From the NCBI RefSeq assembly GCF_036227105.1, contig NZ_CP109434.1:6792501-6856500 (forward strand): 64,000 nucleotides of DNA, given 5' to 3'. A program made the position numbers and the translations under genes. Position 1 is the first letter of the stretch, and every line of letters begins with the position of its first letter. The notes below the pieces were generated by a model, which saw only the letters and a list, made by a program, of their open reading frames with translations, ran no database searches and was not told the DNA's origin. The stretch comes from Amycolatopsis sp. NBC_01488 (lineage in GTDB: Bacteria > Actinomycetota > Actinomycetes > Mycobacteriales > Pseudonocardiaceae). Shown in pieces: positions 7,793 to 15,052 of the stretch.

Positions 7793-8674
7793 CTAGCGAG
7801 CCAGGTTCCGTTCCGCCCATTCCGCGAACGACGTCAGCGGGATGCCGAGCGCCCGGGCGAACTCCGGGCGCGCCGGGTGGCCGACCTCGTTCTGCCACTC
7901 GTGCCGGACGGCGAAAGCGGGCGCCCCGGCGGCGATCGCTTCCGCGGCGGTCATGTCCGGCGCGGTCAGCTCGACGCCGAGTGCGCGCGACAGGACCTCG
8001 GCGACCCGCGTCATGGTCATCAGCTCGCCGGCGAGCTCCAGCTCGACGCCGTGGAAGCGCGCCGGGGCCGCGAACGCCGCCGCGGCCGCGGCGCCGATGT
8101 CGTCGACCGCGACCAGGGCCAGTTCGGTGCCGGGCTTGATGGTCGTGACGAGCCTGCCGTGGGGAAGCAGGAACGACGGCGGCAGGAAGTTCTCCATGAA
8201 GAATCCCGGCTTGACCAGCGTCCAGTGCGCGAACCCGGCGTCGCGGACGCGGTCCTGGATCGCGGTCTTGGTCTCCAGGTAGTGCTCCATCGACGCCCAC
8301 CGGCCGTCGGCCCAGCCGGGCACCGACCGGTGCTGCCCGGCGCCGGAGACGGAGGTGTGCACGAACTGCGGCACGCCGGCTTCCGCGGCGGCGTCGACCA
8401 GGTTGCGGCCCTGGACCCACTCGGAGTCGCCGTCCAGGTTCGCCATCTCGGGCATCTGGACGGAGAAGACGCCTCGCACGCCCTTCATGGCGGGAACGAG
8501 GGACGCCGGGTCGTAGAGGTCGCCTTGCACCACCTCGACGCCGAGATCGTGCAGTGCCCGGGCGCGGTCGGGGTTCCGCACCAGCGCGCGGACGGGGAGG
8601 CCGGCCTTCAGCAGGGCACGGGCGGTGGCGCCGCCCTGCTTGCCGGTGGCGCCGGTGACCAAAACTGGGGACAT
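7793..8674 (-). CDS. NmrA-like NAD(P)-binding Rossmann protein
   Basis: A 293-residue member of the atypical short-chain dehydrogenase group (NmrA/QOR2-like). The N-terminal dinucleotide fold is LVTGATGKQGGATARALL, followed by VRALVRNPDRARAL, which discriminates the cofactor, and GVRGVFSVQMPEM. A start at ATG 8674 is supported by GAGGAG seven bases upstream; the longer frame adds only operator DNA. Members bind NAD(P)H and serve as redox sensors or quinone/oxo-reductases, so a reaction cannot be assigned. It is divergent from a TetR gene, with two 21-bp palindromes between them, so it is probably that repressor's target. Confidence 0.85.
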   Translation of the reverse strand: MSPVLVTGATGKQGGATARALLKAGLPVRALVRNPDRARALHDLGVEVVQGDLYDPASLVPAMKGVRGVFSVQMPEMANLDGDSEWVQGRNLVDAAAEAGVPQFVHTSVSGAGQHRSVPGWADGRWASMEHYLETKTAIQDRVRDAGFAHWTLVKPGFFMENFLPPSFLLPHGRLVTTIKPGTELALVAVDDIGAAAAAAFAAPARFHGVELELAGELMTMTRVAEVLSRALGVELTAPDMTAAEAIAAGAPAFAVRHEWQNEVGHPARPEFARALGIPLTSFAEWAERNLAR

Positions 8675-8694
8675 GGGAAACTCCTCGCGGCGAT

Positions 8695-8715
8695 AAGTGG
8701 CGGGGCCCGCCATTT
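8695..8715. promoter_or_regulatory. TetR operator 1 (21-bp palindrome)
   Basis: Arms AAGTGGCGGG and CCCGCCATTT flank one central base and match in 9 of 10 positions. It lies about 20 bp upstream of the NmrA-like start. Its half-site AAGTGGCG recurs in operator 2, which supports a shared protein. Confidence 0.7.
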
Positions 8716-8737
8716 CGTGCTCGCTACACTAGCCACT

Positions 8738-8758
8738 AAGTGGCGACCCCCGCCACTT
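8738..8758. promoter_or_regulatory. TetR operator 2 (AAGTGGCG-N5-CGCCACTT)
   Basis: A 21-bp palindrome with perfect 8-bp arms, 43 bp centre-to-centre from operator 1 and just ahead of the TetR GTG at 8778. It overlaps another symmetrical word, GCCACTAAGTGGC (8732-8744). Twin sites in the divergent region indicate coordinated repression of both genes. Confidence 0.7.
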
Positions 8759-8777
8759 CCCGTTCCGGAGGTGGCCC

Positions 8778-9323
8778 GTGCCGCGGTCCGACGCCCGCCG
8801 CAACTACACGCGCATCCTCGCCGTCGCCGAGGAGGAGGTCGCCGCGCACGGCGCCGAAGCCTCCCTGGAACAGATCGCCCGGACGGCCGGCGTCGGTTCG
8901 GCGACGGTGCGCCGCCACTTCCCGAGCCGCCAGGCGTTGCTGGAGGCGGTGTTCCGGCAGCAGGTCGACGCGCTGGCCCGGCAAGCTCACGAGCTGGCGG
9001 AGGCACCGGACCCCCGCGCGGCGCTGCTCGACTGGCTGAGCGCCTTGACGACGTACGCGGCGACGGCCCGCGGCTTGGCAACGGCGCTGGTCCGCGACGA
9101 CCGGTCCGCGGCCCACGCGTGTTCGGCGACGATGACCGAAGCGGGCGCCCCGTTGGTACGGCGGGCGGCGGAGGCGGGCGCGGTCGGTCCGGAGGTGACG
9201 GTCGAGGACCTGATCGCGGTGGTGACGGGCATCGTGCTGGCGACCGAGCACCACCGCGACCCGCCAGGAGAAGCGCGACGGCTGCTCGCGTTGGCGGTGC
9301 GGGGGATCAGCCCGGCGCGGTGA
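8778..9323 (+). CDS. TetR-family transcriptional regulator
   Basis: A 181-residue TetR repressor. The N-terminal helix-turn-helix is visible as EASLEQIARTAGVGSATVRRHFPSRQALLEAVF (about residues 30-62). The C-terminal ligand and dimerisation domain resembles the SbtR-like TetR_C group. Start GTG 8778 has CCGGAGG ten bases upstream. It is divergent from the NmrA-like oxidoreductase and the two palindromic operators between them make autorepression plus control of that gene likely. The inducer is unknown. Confidence 0.9.
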   Translation: MPRSDARRNYTRILAVAEEEVAAHGAEASLEQIARTAGVGSATVRRHFPSRQALLEAVFRQQVDALARQAHELAEAPDPRAALLDWLSALTTYAATARGLATALVRDDRSAAHACSATMTEAGAPLVRRAAEAGAVGPEVTVEDLIAVVTGIVLATEHHRDPPGEARRLLALAVRGISPAR

Positions 9324-9517
9324 GCGGGGATCGGCAGGCGATCTGCCGGATGCGGGGCCGTTCGCCGGAGGCCTTGGCGCGGCGGCGTGGTGTGGCCGGT
9401 CGAAGACTGAGCGGCATCCGTTCATCGGGCGTCGCGGCTGCATGCCGTGGCGAAGAAACCAGTCCGGCGCAGCGAGCAGGTCCCGCCGGACCCAGAGGCT
9501 GCCTGCCCGTCCGGGAA

Positions 9518-10633
9518 TCAGCCCGGCGTGGCGAGCCAGCGGTGCAGCGCCCACCACGACCGCACCGCGTCGAGTACCCGTCCGCCGGTGTTTTCGCCCA
9601 GTACCAACGGGGTCAGCTCCGCCAGCCGGTCCAGGCGGTACCGGACCGTGTTCGGGTGCAGGTGCAGCGCTTCCGCCGTGGACCGCAACCGCTGTCCGTG
9701 GTCGAGGTAGGCCAACGCCGTCGCCGCCAGCTCGCGGTGGAAGGGGTTCGCCGCGTCCAGGGAACCGAGCAGCGCCGTCGTGAGCAGGCCGCCCAGGACC
9801 GGCTGGGCCGTCAGGGCCACCTCGGCCGCCAGGGACGTCAAGTCGTGGTAGCCGGGGCCGGCCAGGCGCGCCGCCGCCGTGCACAGGCGGTGGACCTCTT
9901 GCAGTGTCGGCAAAGCGGCCGCCGGCGCGACGACCAGCAGGACGTCGCCGGCGAGCGCCACGCCGGCGGGCGACCGGGCCGCCAAGCCCGTGAGCCGACC
10001 CTCGACCAGGCCGTAGATCCCGCCGAACTCGAGCAGCGCCTGCTCCAGCGTGCGTGCCTGCGCCGGGTCGCTGACGTCGGACACGACGCAGAAGTACCGG
10101 ACGTCGGGATGCAGTCCCGCCCGCCGGAGCTCTTCGGGCGTGGGTGGGTGCCCGGCGAGCAGCAGGGTCCGCAGCAGCTGGGTCCGCGCGTCGCGCACCG
10201 TGCGGGAAAGCTGGAGCTCGGCGGCGTGGTAGCCCTTGACGACGTGGTGCTCCAGCGCCCCGGTGTAGCGGTCGGCGTCGAGGACCGTTTCGAGGATGAC
10301 GTCGTCGGGCACGCCCGCCGCCCGGGCGCGTTCGACGGCGACGCGCGCCGCGTGCGTGCGACCCGCCTGGACCCCGCGCAGGAGTTCGGTGAGCGGGACA
10401 CCCTGCGCGGCGCGGTCGGCGCCCAGCGCCTCCGCGGTGGAGTAGTCCGCCTCGCCGGGGCTCGCCGTCGCCCGCAACGCGGCCGAGAGCAGGAGCTGGA
10501 TGTGCCGCCGGTTCTCGGCCTCCGGGAGCCGCGCGACCTCGGCCGACTGGCTGCGCGCCACCTTGACCAGCTCGTCCAGCACGGCCTCGTCCGCGGCCAT
10601 GTCGTCGAGGATCCGCCGGAGCAGCGGCTTCAC
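9518..10633 (-). CDS. PucR/CdaR-type helix-turn-helix regulator
   Basis: A 371-residue regulator with the C-terminal HTH_30 (PucR) domain STAEALHLHPNTVRYRLDRLAELT near residues 325-348, preceded by a GGDEF-like CdaR domain and an N-terminal RsbRD-like helical region (LDELVKVARSQSAEVARLPEAENRRHIQLLL). Start GTG 10633 is supported by GGAGGTGCCG directly upstream; the long open frame beyond it is a shadow of the beta-propeller gene. Family members activate catabolic or developmental genes. It is divergent from a secreted beta-propeller gene, and an 8-bp inverted repeat sits 18 bp upstream of its start. The 194 bp between its stop and the TetR gene contain only a weak hairpin (9332-9348). Confidence 0.85.
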   Translation of the reverse strand: MKPLLRRILDDMAADEAVLDELVKVARSQSAEVARLPEAENRRHIQLLLSAALRATASPGEADYSTAEALGADRAAQGVPLTELLRGVQAGRTHAARVAVERARAAGVPDDVILETVLDADRYTGALEHHVVKGYHAAELQLSRTVRDARTQLLRTLLLAGHPPTPEELRRAGLHPDVRYFCVVSDVSDPAQARTLEQALLEFGGIYGLVEGRLTGLAARSPAGVALAGDVLLVVAPAAALPTLQEVHRLCTAAARLAGPGYHDLTSLAAEVALTAQPVLGGLLTTALLGSLDAANPFHRELAATALAYLDHGQRLRSTAEALHLHPNTVRYRLDRLAELTPLVLGENTGGRVLDAVRSWWALHRWLATPG

Positions 10634-10650
10634 CGGCACCTCCCGGACGC

Positions 10651-10669
10651 GTTGTGGCACGGCCACAAC
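10651..10669. promoter_or_regulatory. Putative operator GTTGTGGC-ACG-GCCACAAC
   Basis: A perfect inverted repeat with 8-bp arms and a 3-bp centre lies in the divergent region between the PucR-type regulator and the beta-propeller gene. Position and symmetry suggest the regulator's own binding site. Confidence 0.5.
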
Positions 10670-10804
10670 CCACCGCCCCCGACGTTGGGCGATCGGCCCT
10701 ACCGGAGGAGCTCCGGGGCCGGTCATCGTGGCAATACCGGACAGTAACCGCTGGTCCGCGCAAAAACCACCGCCGCACCTGTTCAGCGTCGAAAGGTGTC
10801 TTCC

Positions 10805-12061
10805 GTGCGCACTTCCCCGAGCACCCGCCGACGGCGGTCCTACCTCTCGTGCCTGGCCGCGGCCGTGGTCCTGCTGGCGACCGGCGCGGCGGTGCCGGCG
10901 GCCGGCGCACCCGCGGCCCTGCGGGAGGTGATGTTCGTCGGCAACAACTGGGACGGGACGGCGGACGTCATCCAGTCCAGCGGCTCCTTCGCGCACATCG
11001 GGCGCGTGAACATCATCCCGGACAAGGACGACCGGCTGCGGGAGATCTACCTGAACCCGGTCAAGCTGGCGTTCTTCCTCGGCATCCGCAACGGGCCCGG
11101 CGAAGGGCACGACCAGTTCGTCGACGACATGTACACCACGCCGGACGGGTCGTCGGTCGTGGCTTCGCGGCCGAGCTTCGCCGACGTCGTCTCGATCAGC
11201 CTCGCCACCGGCCGGATCAACTGGCGCTTCCCGGTCTCGGGCTTCCGCGCCGACCACATGGCGGTCTCGCCGGACGGCCGCCGCGTCGCCGTTTCCGCGT
11301 CGACGTCGAACACCGTGCACGTGCTGGACATCGTGACCGGGCAGCAGGTCGGCTCGTTCGCGACCGGCGACAAGCCGCACGAGAACGTGTTCACCGACGG
11401 CGGCCGGTACCTGTGGAACATGTCGATCGGCAACGTGGACACGAACCTCGACGACCCGGGCTGGGACTTCACCAAGGGGGACCGGCACATCACGATCGTC
11501 GACGCCACGACGTTCCGCCAGGTCAAGGTGATCGACATGCGCCAGCGGCTCGACGCCTTCGGGCGCCACGACCTCTCGAACGCCGTGCGGCCGGTCGCGT
11601 TCACCCCGGACGGGTCCACGTTGTACTTCCAGGTGTCGTTCTTCAACGGCTTCCTGGAGTACGACGTCGCGAGTGACCGGATCACCCGGCTCAAGGAGCT
11701 GCCGAAGAACCCGGCCACGAGCGACGACCGCACCACGTTCGTCAACGACTCCCGCCACCACGGCCTGTCGATGAACCCGGCCGGCACGAAGCTGTGCGTC
11801 GCCGGGACGATGGACGACTACGCGACGGTCGTCGACCGCGCGACCCTGCAGCAGGGCACGCTGGTGCCGGCGGTGAAGCCGTACTGGGCGACGGTCAGCG
11901 GCGACGGCGCGGCGTGCGTGATCTCCGAGGCCGGCGCGGACCGCGTCACGGCGATCGACTTCGCGACGGGCCAGAAGCTCGTCTCGGTACCGGTCGGCGA
12001 CCACCCGCAGCGGGTCCGGATCGGCCACGTGCCCGAGGGCTGGACCGGCCCGGCTTCCTGA
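10805..12061 (+). CDS. Secreted YncE-like beta-propeller protein
   Basis: A 418-residue secreted protein. The N-terminus has an Arg-rich segment (TRRRRS), a hydrophobic core and a probable signal-peptidase site after AAGAPA near residue 35. The mature part carries repeated beta-propeller blades with PDGRRVAVSASTSNTVHVLDI, PDGSTLYFQVSFFNGFLEYDV and a late TAIDFATGQKLVSVPVGDHP. This YncE/NHL/surface-layer type of propeller binds proteins or ligands; no catalytic residues are evident. GTG 10805 is preferred because GAAAGG precedes it; GTG 10796 is an alternative three codons upstream. The function is unassigned. Confidence 0.8.
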   Translation: MRTSPSTRRRRSYLSCLAAAVVLLATGAAVPAAGAPAALREVMFVGNNWDGTADVIQSSGSFAHIGRVNIIPDKDDRLREIYLNPVKLAFFLGIRNGPGEGHDQFVDDMYTTPDGSSVVASRPSFADVVSISLATGRINWRFPVSGFRADHMAVSPDGRRVAVSASTSNTVHVLDIVTGQQVGSFATGDKPHENVFTDGGRYLWNMSIGNVDTNLDDPGWDFTKGDRHITIVDATTFRQVKVIDMRQRLDAFGRHDLSNAVRPVAFTPDGSTLYFQVSFFNGFLEYDVASDRITRLKELPKNPATSDDRTTFVNDSRHHGLSMNPAGTKLCVAGTMDDYATVVDRATLQQGTLVPAVKPYWATVSGDGAACVISEAGADRVTAIDFATGQKLVSVPVGDHPQRVRIGHVPEGWTGPAS

Positions 12062-12065
12062 CGCC

Positions 12066-12111
12066 GTCGTGAGTGAGAAACAGCGTTAGAACCCTGTTTC
12101 TCACTCACGAC
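12066..12111. terminator. Bidirectional terminator with perfect 18-bp stem
   Basis: GTCGTGAGTGAGAAACAG (12066-12083) and its exact reverse complement (12094-12111) enclose a 10-nt loop. It sits between two convergent genes, five bases after the beta-propeller stop and five before the end of the DUF5655-like gene, so it can stop transcription from both sides. Confidence 0.85.
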
Positions 12112-12115
12112 AGAC

Positions 12116-12535
12116 TCAGGAAGTTTCGTAGGCGAGCGTCAGCCACTCGCGGACTTCGTCGTCCACATCGGACACTTCACGCAGCTTCAGCTGGTGCCCC
12201 ACCCGGGGCCCGGCCGCCGACGCCCACCGCGCCGGGGCGATCCGCGCCGTCTCGATCGGGTGCGGCAGGAACAGGTACACCAGGACGTCCCGCGAGCGGG
12301 GCCGGAGCTCGGCCAGCTTCCGGTCCCGCTTGAGGAACACCCCGACCTTGACGGCGTCCTCGTGGACGTCGCCCAGCGTCCGCAGGTGCTCGATCACCGC
12401 GTCGTAGATCGCGCGGAACTTCGGGTCGCGGCCGGCGAACGTCTCGTCGACGGTGCAGCCCGGGACGCACGTGTGGCCCTGGCCGGCGCGCGCGAACTCG
12501 CGGTCGCAGCGCGGGCACGTCCAGCGGGTCGCCAT
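12116..12535 (-). CDS. DUF5655-like protein with N-terminal zinc-finger segment
   Basis: A 139-residue cytoplasmic protein. Residues 5-22 carry a CPRCDREFARAGQGHTC pattern (C-x2-C...H-x-C) that probably binds zinc. The remainder (FRAIYDAVIEHLRTLGDV, VKVGVFLKRDRKLAELRPR, VYLFLPHPIE, HQLKLREVSDVDDEVREWLTLAY) matches what I know of the DUF5655 family, whose role is undetermined. ATG 12535 places the zinc finger at the very N-terminus; ATG 12547 is four codons upstream. It is convergent with the beta-propeller gene across a strong terminator. Nothing in the context assigns a function. Confidence 0.7.
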   Translation of the reverse strand: MATRWTCPRCDREFARAGQGHTCVPGCTVDETFAGRDPKFRAIYDAVIEHLRTLGDVHEDAVKVGVFLKRDRKLAELRPRSRDVLVYLFLPHPIETARIAPARWASAAGPRVGHQLKLREVSDVDDEVREWLTLAYETS

Positions 12536-12724
12536 GCCGTCCAGCATGGCACTCACAGCGTGGCCGGGCCGAGCGTCGGCATGGTGTGGCGGCCGCGTTG
12601 ACCAGCCGTCGCGGCCGCGGTCTTCCGCCGCGCCGCCGGCAGCCGGTCCAGCAGCGCGGCCGGCGCACCGTGGCGCCGGTCGACGATCCGGGCGGCCGGC
12701 GCGCGGCCGGGTCACCCCGCCAAC

Positions 12725-14530
12725 CTAGCGGGTCGGCGGGACGATCCCGTACTCGTGGATCTTGCGGTAGATCGTCGCCCGGGAGATGCCGAGCAGCTTC
12801 GCCGCCCGGACCTTGTTGCCGTCGGCGTCCTCGAGGCAGCGCACGATGGCGTCCCGCTCGATCGACTCGAAGCGGTTCAGCGGCCGCCGCGCGACGGTGT
12901 GGAACTCGGCCGGGAGGTCGCCCGGGCGGATGGTCCCGGCGCGGCGGCGCTGGGCCACCTTGCGCAGCACCTCGTAGAGCTGGCCGGTGTTGCCCGGCCA
13001 CTCCGCCCGCATCAGCAGGTGCAGCGCCGCCGCCGAGCAGGTGAGCCGGCCGCCGTAGCCGAGCTTGCTCAGCACCAGCGGGACCAGCTCCGCGAGGTCC
13101 TCGACGTGGTGGCGCAGCGGCGGCACGCGCACCGTCCGCGGGAACGACTTCAGCAGCTCGGCCAGCGCCGGCTTCGTCTCGGCTTCGGGCACGAGCGTGA
13201 CGACGACCCAGGGCGCGTCGGCCTGCTCGCGCAGCTCCCGCAACGCCGTCGCCAGCGCGTCGGCCGCCGCGGCGGGCAGGCGGTCGGCGTGGCGGATCAC
13301 CAGGGTGCGGATCGGGGCGTCGGCGTGTTCGCGCAGCAGCTCGGGCGCCCAGTCGGTGCCGCCGGCGACCGCCGCGTCGACGGTCAGCAGCCGCGCCGCC
13401 GGGTGGTGGCGCTGGTGCAGGCCCTTCGCCAGGGTCAGCTTGCCGGTCCCGGCCTCGCCTTCCAGCGCGACCCACTCGCCGCGCTGGTGGCCGGTGTCCA
13501 GCTCGTGCCCGCAGCGCAGCCACAGCGGCGCCGAGCCGACCACGCCCGGCAGGTACATCGGCAGCATCGGCGTCGACGGCACCGCGAAGGCTTCCTCCGC
13601 CTCGATCAGCTTCACCGACAGCACGCCGCCCGCGGTGTCGGTCTCCCGCTGGCCCGGGACGCGGCGGCAGAACACGCGCACGCGCAGCCCGCTGGACAGC
13701 GCGAGCGTCGCCGACGTCCGGCGCCCGTCGGCCAGCGCTTCGGTGGCGTGGCTCAGCAGCACCGACTGGTCGACCGGGTCGAGCAGCTGCCGCGCCCGGT
13801 CGTTCATCATCACGATGTCGTCGTTGAACGCCAGCACGATGCCGGTCCACCGGCGGCAAGTCTGCAGGTACGCCTGGAAGAGGATCATCTCCCGCACGTC
13901 ACTGTGCCGCAGCAGCGCCTGGCGGACCTGCTCGGCCGTCGAGCGGGCCAGCGCGATGAGCAGCCCGCCCGCGTCCTTGTACCAGCAGGTCAGGTCGACC
14001 GCGCCGATCTTCTTGCCGGAGATCGGGTGGTGGATCGGCACGCCCGCGCAGGCCAGGTTCTCCAGGTGCTCGGCGTAGTGCTCGTGGCCGAACACCGTGG
14101 TCGCGCGGCCGTCCTCGAGCGCGGTGCCGATGCCGTTGGTCCCGACGGACTGCTCGCCGTAGCTGAACCCGGGCACCAGCTCGACCCGCTCGAGGTGCCG
14201 CTTGAGGTCCGCGTCGCCGGTTCGCTGGGTGAGCACGACGCCGCTCGCGTCGGTGAGGATCAGGCTGATCGGCTGGCCGTCGAACTGCTCACCGAGCTTG
14301 TGCAACACCGGCTCCGCGCCGCGGATCAGCGGGCTGTCGGGGTTGTGGTCGCCCTGGTAGAGGGGGTCGATCCGGTCGGCCTCGACCTGGAACTCCTGCG
14401 AGCGCCGCCAGGAGGCCAGGATCGTCTGCCGGACCGTGCCGGGCGGCACCGGTTCGGCCGTCAGGAAACGGACCCGGGTGCGCGCGAGCTCGTCGTCGGC
14501 GAGCACGGTTCCGGGCACCATCTCGTCCAC
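12725..14530 (-). CDS. mimR: MimR-type GAF/AAA/Fis transcriptional activator of the mim cluster
   Basis: A 601-residue activator: N-terminal AcoR-type sensory region with GAF domain (residues 70-230; VGTNGIGTALEDGRATTVFGHEHYAEHLENLACAGVPIHHP), a reduced AAA+ domain with Walker A GEAGTGKLTLA near residue 375, and a C-terminal Fis helix-turn-helix (DGNKVRAAKLLGISRATIYRKIHEYGI). The GAFTGA loop that contacts sigma54 is absent, so it probably does not work with sigma54. Start GTG 14530 follows GGGAGGTCAC. It is divergent from the mim operon, and two copies of a 15-bp palindrome on the operon side are likely binding sites. In mycobacteria the homologous MimR activates mimABCD; here the assignment rests on domain order and position. 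Confidence 0.85.
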   Translation of the reverse strand: MDEMVPGTVLADDELARTRVRFLTAEPVPPGTVRQTILASWRRSQEFQVEADRIDPLYQGDHNPDSPLIRGAEPVLHKLGEQFDGQPISLILTDASGVVLTQRTGDADLKRHLERVELVPGFSYGEQSVGTNGIGTALEDGRATTVFGHEHYAEHLENLACAGVPIHHPISGKKIGAVDLTCWYKDAGGLLIALARSTAEQVRQALLRHSDVREMILFQAYLQTCRRWTGIVLAFNDDIVMMNDRARQLLDPVDQSVLLSHATEALADGRRTSATLALSSGLRVRVFCRRVPGQRETDTAGGVLSVKLIEAEEAFAVPSTPMLPMYLPGVVGSAPLWLRCGHELDTGHQRGEWVALEGEAGTGKLTLAKGLHQRHHPAARLLTVDAAVAGGTDWAPELLREHADAPIRTLVIRHADRLPAAAADALATALRELREQADAPWVVVTLVPEAETKPALAELLKSFPRTVRVPPLRHHVEDLAELVPLVLSKLGYGGRLTCSAAALHLLMRAEWPGNTGQLYEVLRKVAQRRRAGTIRPGDLPAEFHTVARRPLNRFESIERDAIVRCLEDADGNKVRAAKLLGISRATIYRKIHEYGIVPPTR

Positions 14531-14619
14531 GTGACCTCCCGCTTCCCCGCGGCCCACGTGGGTGCGGGCACACCCGTTGTGCCGCCCGTTCAGCGTAGAT
14601 CCGGCACGCGCCGCGCGGT

Positions 14620-14634
14620 GTCTCAAATTGAGAC
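14620..14634. promoter_or_regulatory. MimR-type upstream activating site 1 (GTCTCAAATTGAGAC)
   Basis: A perfect 7-1-7 palindrome in the mimR/mim divergent region, 65 bp ahead of the small ORF at 14699. A second copy differing only at the central base lies ahead of mimA. AcoR-like activators are known to bind TGT-N-ACA-type symmetrical sites, so this is the best MimR candidate. Confidence 0.7.
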
Positions 14635-14698
14635 GCCCGGGCCGCGCGGGCGGCGGTCCGATGGAGCGGTAACCCACCGCTGACCAGGAGGAGTGCCC

Positions 14699-14947
14699 AT
14701 GGCCGCCGAGGACGCGGAGACCTACAACCCGTGGACGATCGTCAACCTGGTTTTCACGCATTTGGCCGAACAGGGACTGCACCCGACGTTCGGCGGGGAC
14801 GGCCATCCCGGTGACCCGGCCGCGGCGCTGCTGCGCGCGCTCGGGATCACCCCGACGGTCGAAGGAGACGCGCGCGTGCGGACGGGCGTCCACAGCGAGC
14901 TGGCCGAGCTGCGCGCCCGGATGCTCGGCGGGGACGAAACGTCCTGA
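14699..14947 (+). CDS. Small uncharacterised protein, first gene of the mim operon
   Basis: An 82-residue acidic protein that I do not recognise. It starts at ATG 14699 behind a strong AGGAGGAG. Visible features are an N-terminal YNPWTIVNLVFTHLAEQGLHP amphipathic stretch, a Gly/Pro/Asp-rich loop (GGDGHPGDPAAALLRALGI) and a C-terminal helix HSELAELRARML. There is no signal peptide, membrane segment or cysteine. Codon use is like its neighbours. It is sandwiched between two MimR-type palindromes and is on the same strand as mimA, so it is probably expressed with the monooxygenase. It could be an assembly or regulatory factor; this is inference. Confidence 0.7.
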   Translation: MAAEDAETYNPWTIVNLVFTHLAEQGLHPTFGGDGHPGDPAAALLRALGITPTVEGDARVRTGVHSELAELRARMLGGDETS

Positions 14948-14958
14948 GCAGCGGTTCT

Positions 14959-14973
14959 GTCTCAGATTGAGAC
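14959..14973. promoter_or_regulatory. MimR-type upstream activating site 2 (GTCTCAGATTGAGAC)
   Basis: A second copy of the 15-bp palindrome, 11 bp after the stop of the small ORF and 80 bp before mimA. It has the same arms as site 1 and only the central base differs. It may drive a second promoter directly ahead of mimA. No -24/-12 (sigma54) element is visible after either site. Confidence 0.7.
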
Positions 14974-15052
14974 CCGCGTCACGCGCGAGCGCCCCTTGAA
15001 TGGTCAACGCAGGACGTCCGCCCCGACGGCGAGCGACGGACAAGGAGCCTCC

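Noticed and set aside
7877-10747. A 956-codon plus-strand frame across NmrA-like, TetR and PucR genes
   Set aside because: It runs antisense or out of frame through three recognisable genes and has no domain of its own.
14635-15052. A sigma54 (-24/-12) promoter for the mim genes
   Set aside because: No TGGCAC-N5-TTGC-like element follows either palindrome, and the activator lacks the sigma54 contact loop.
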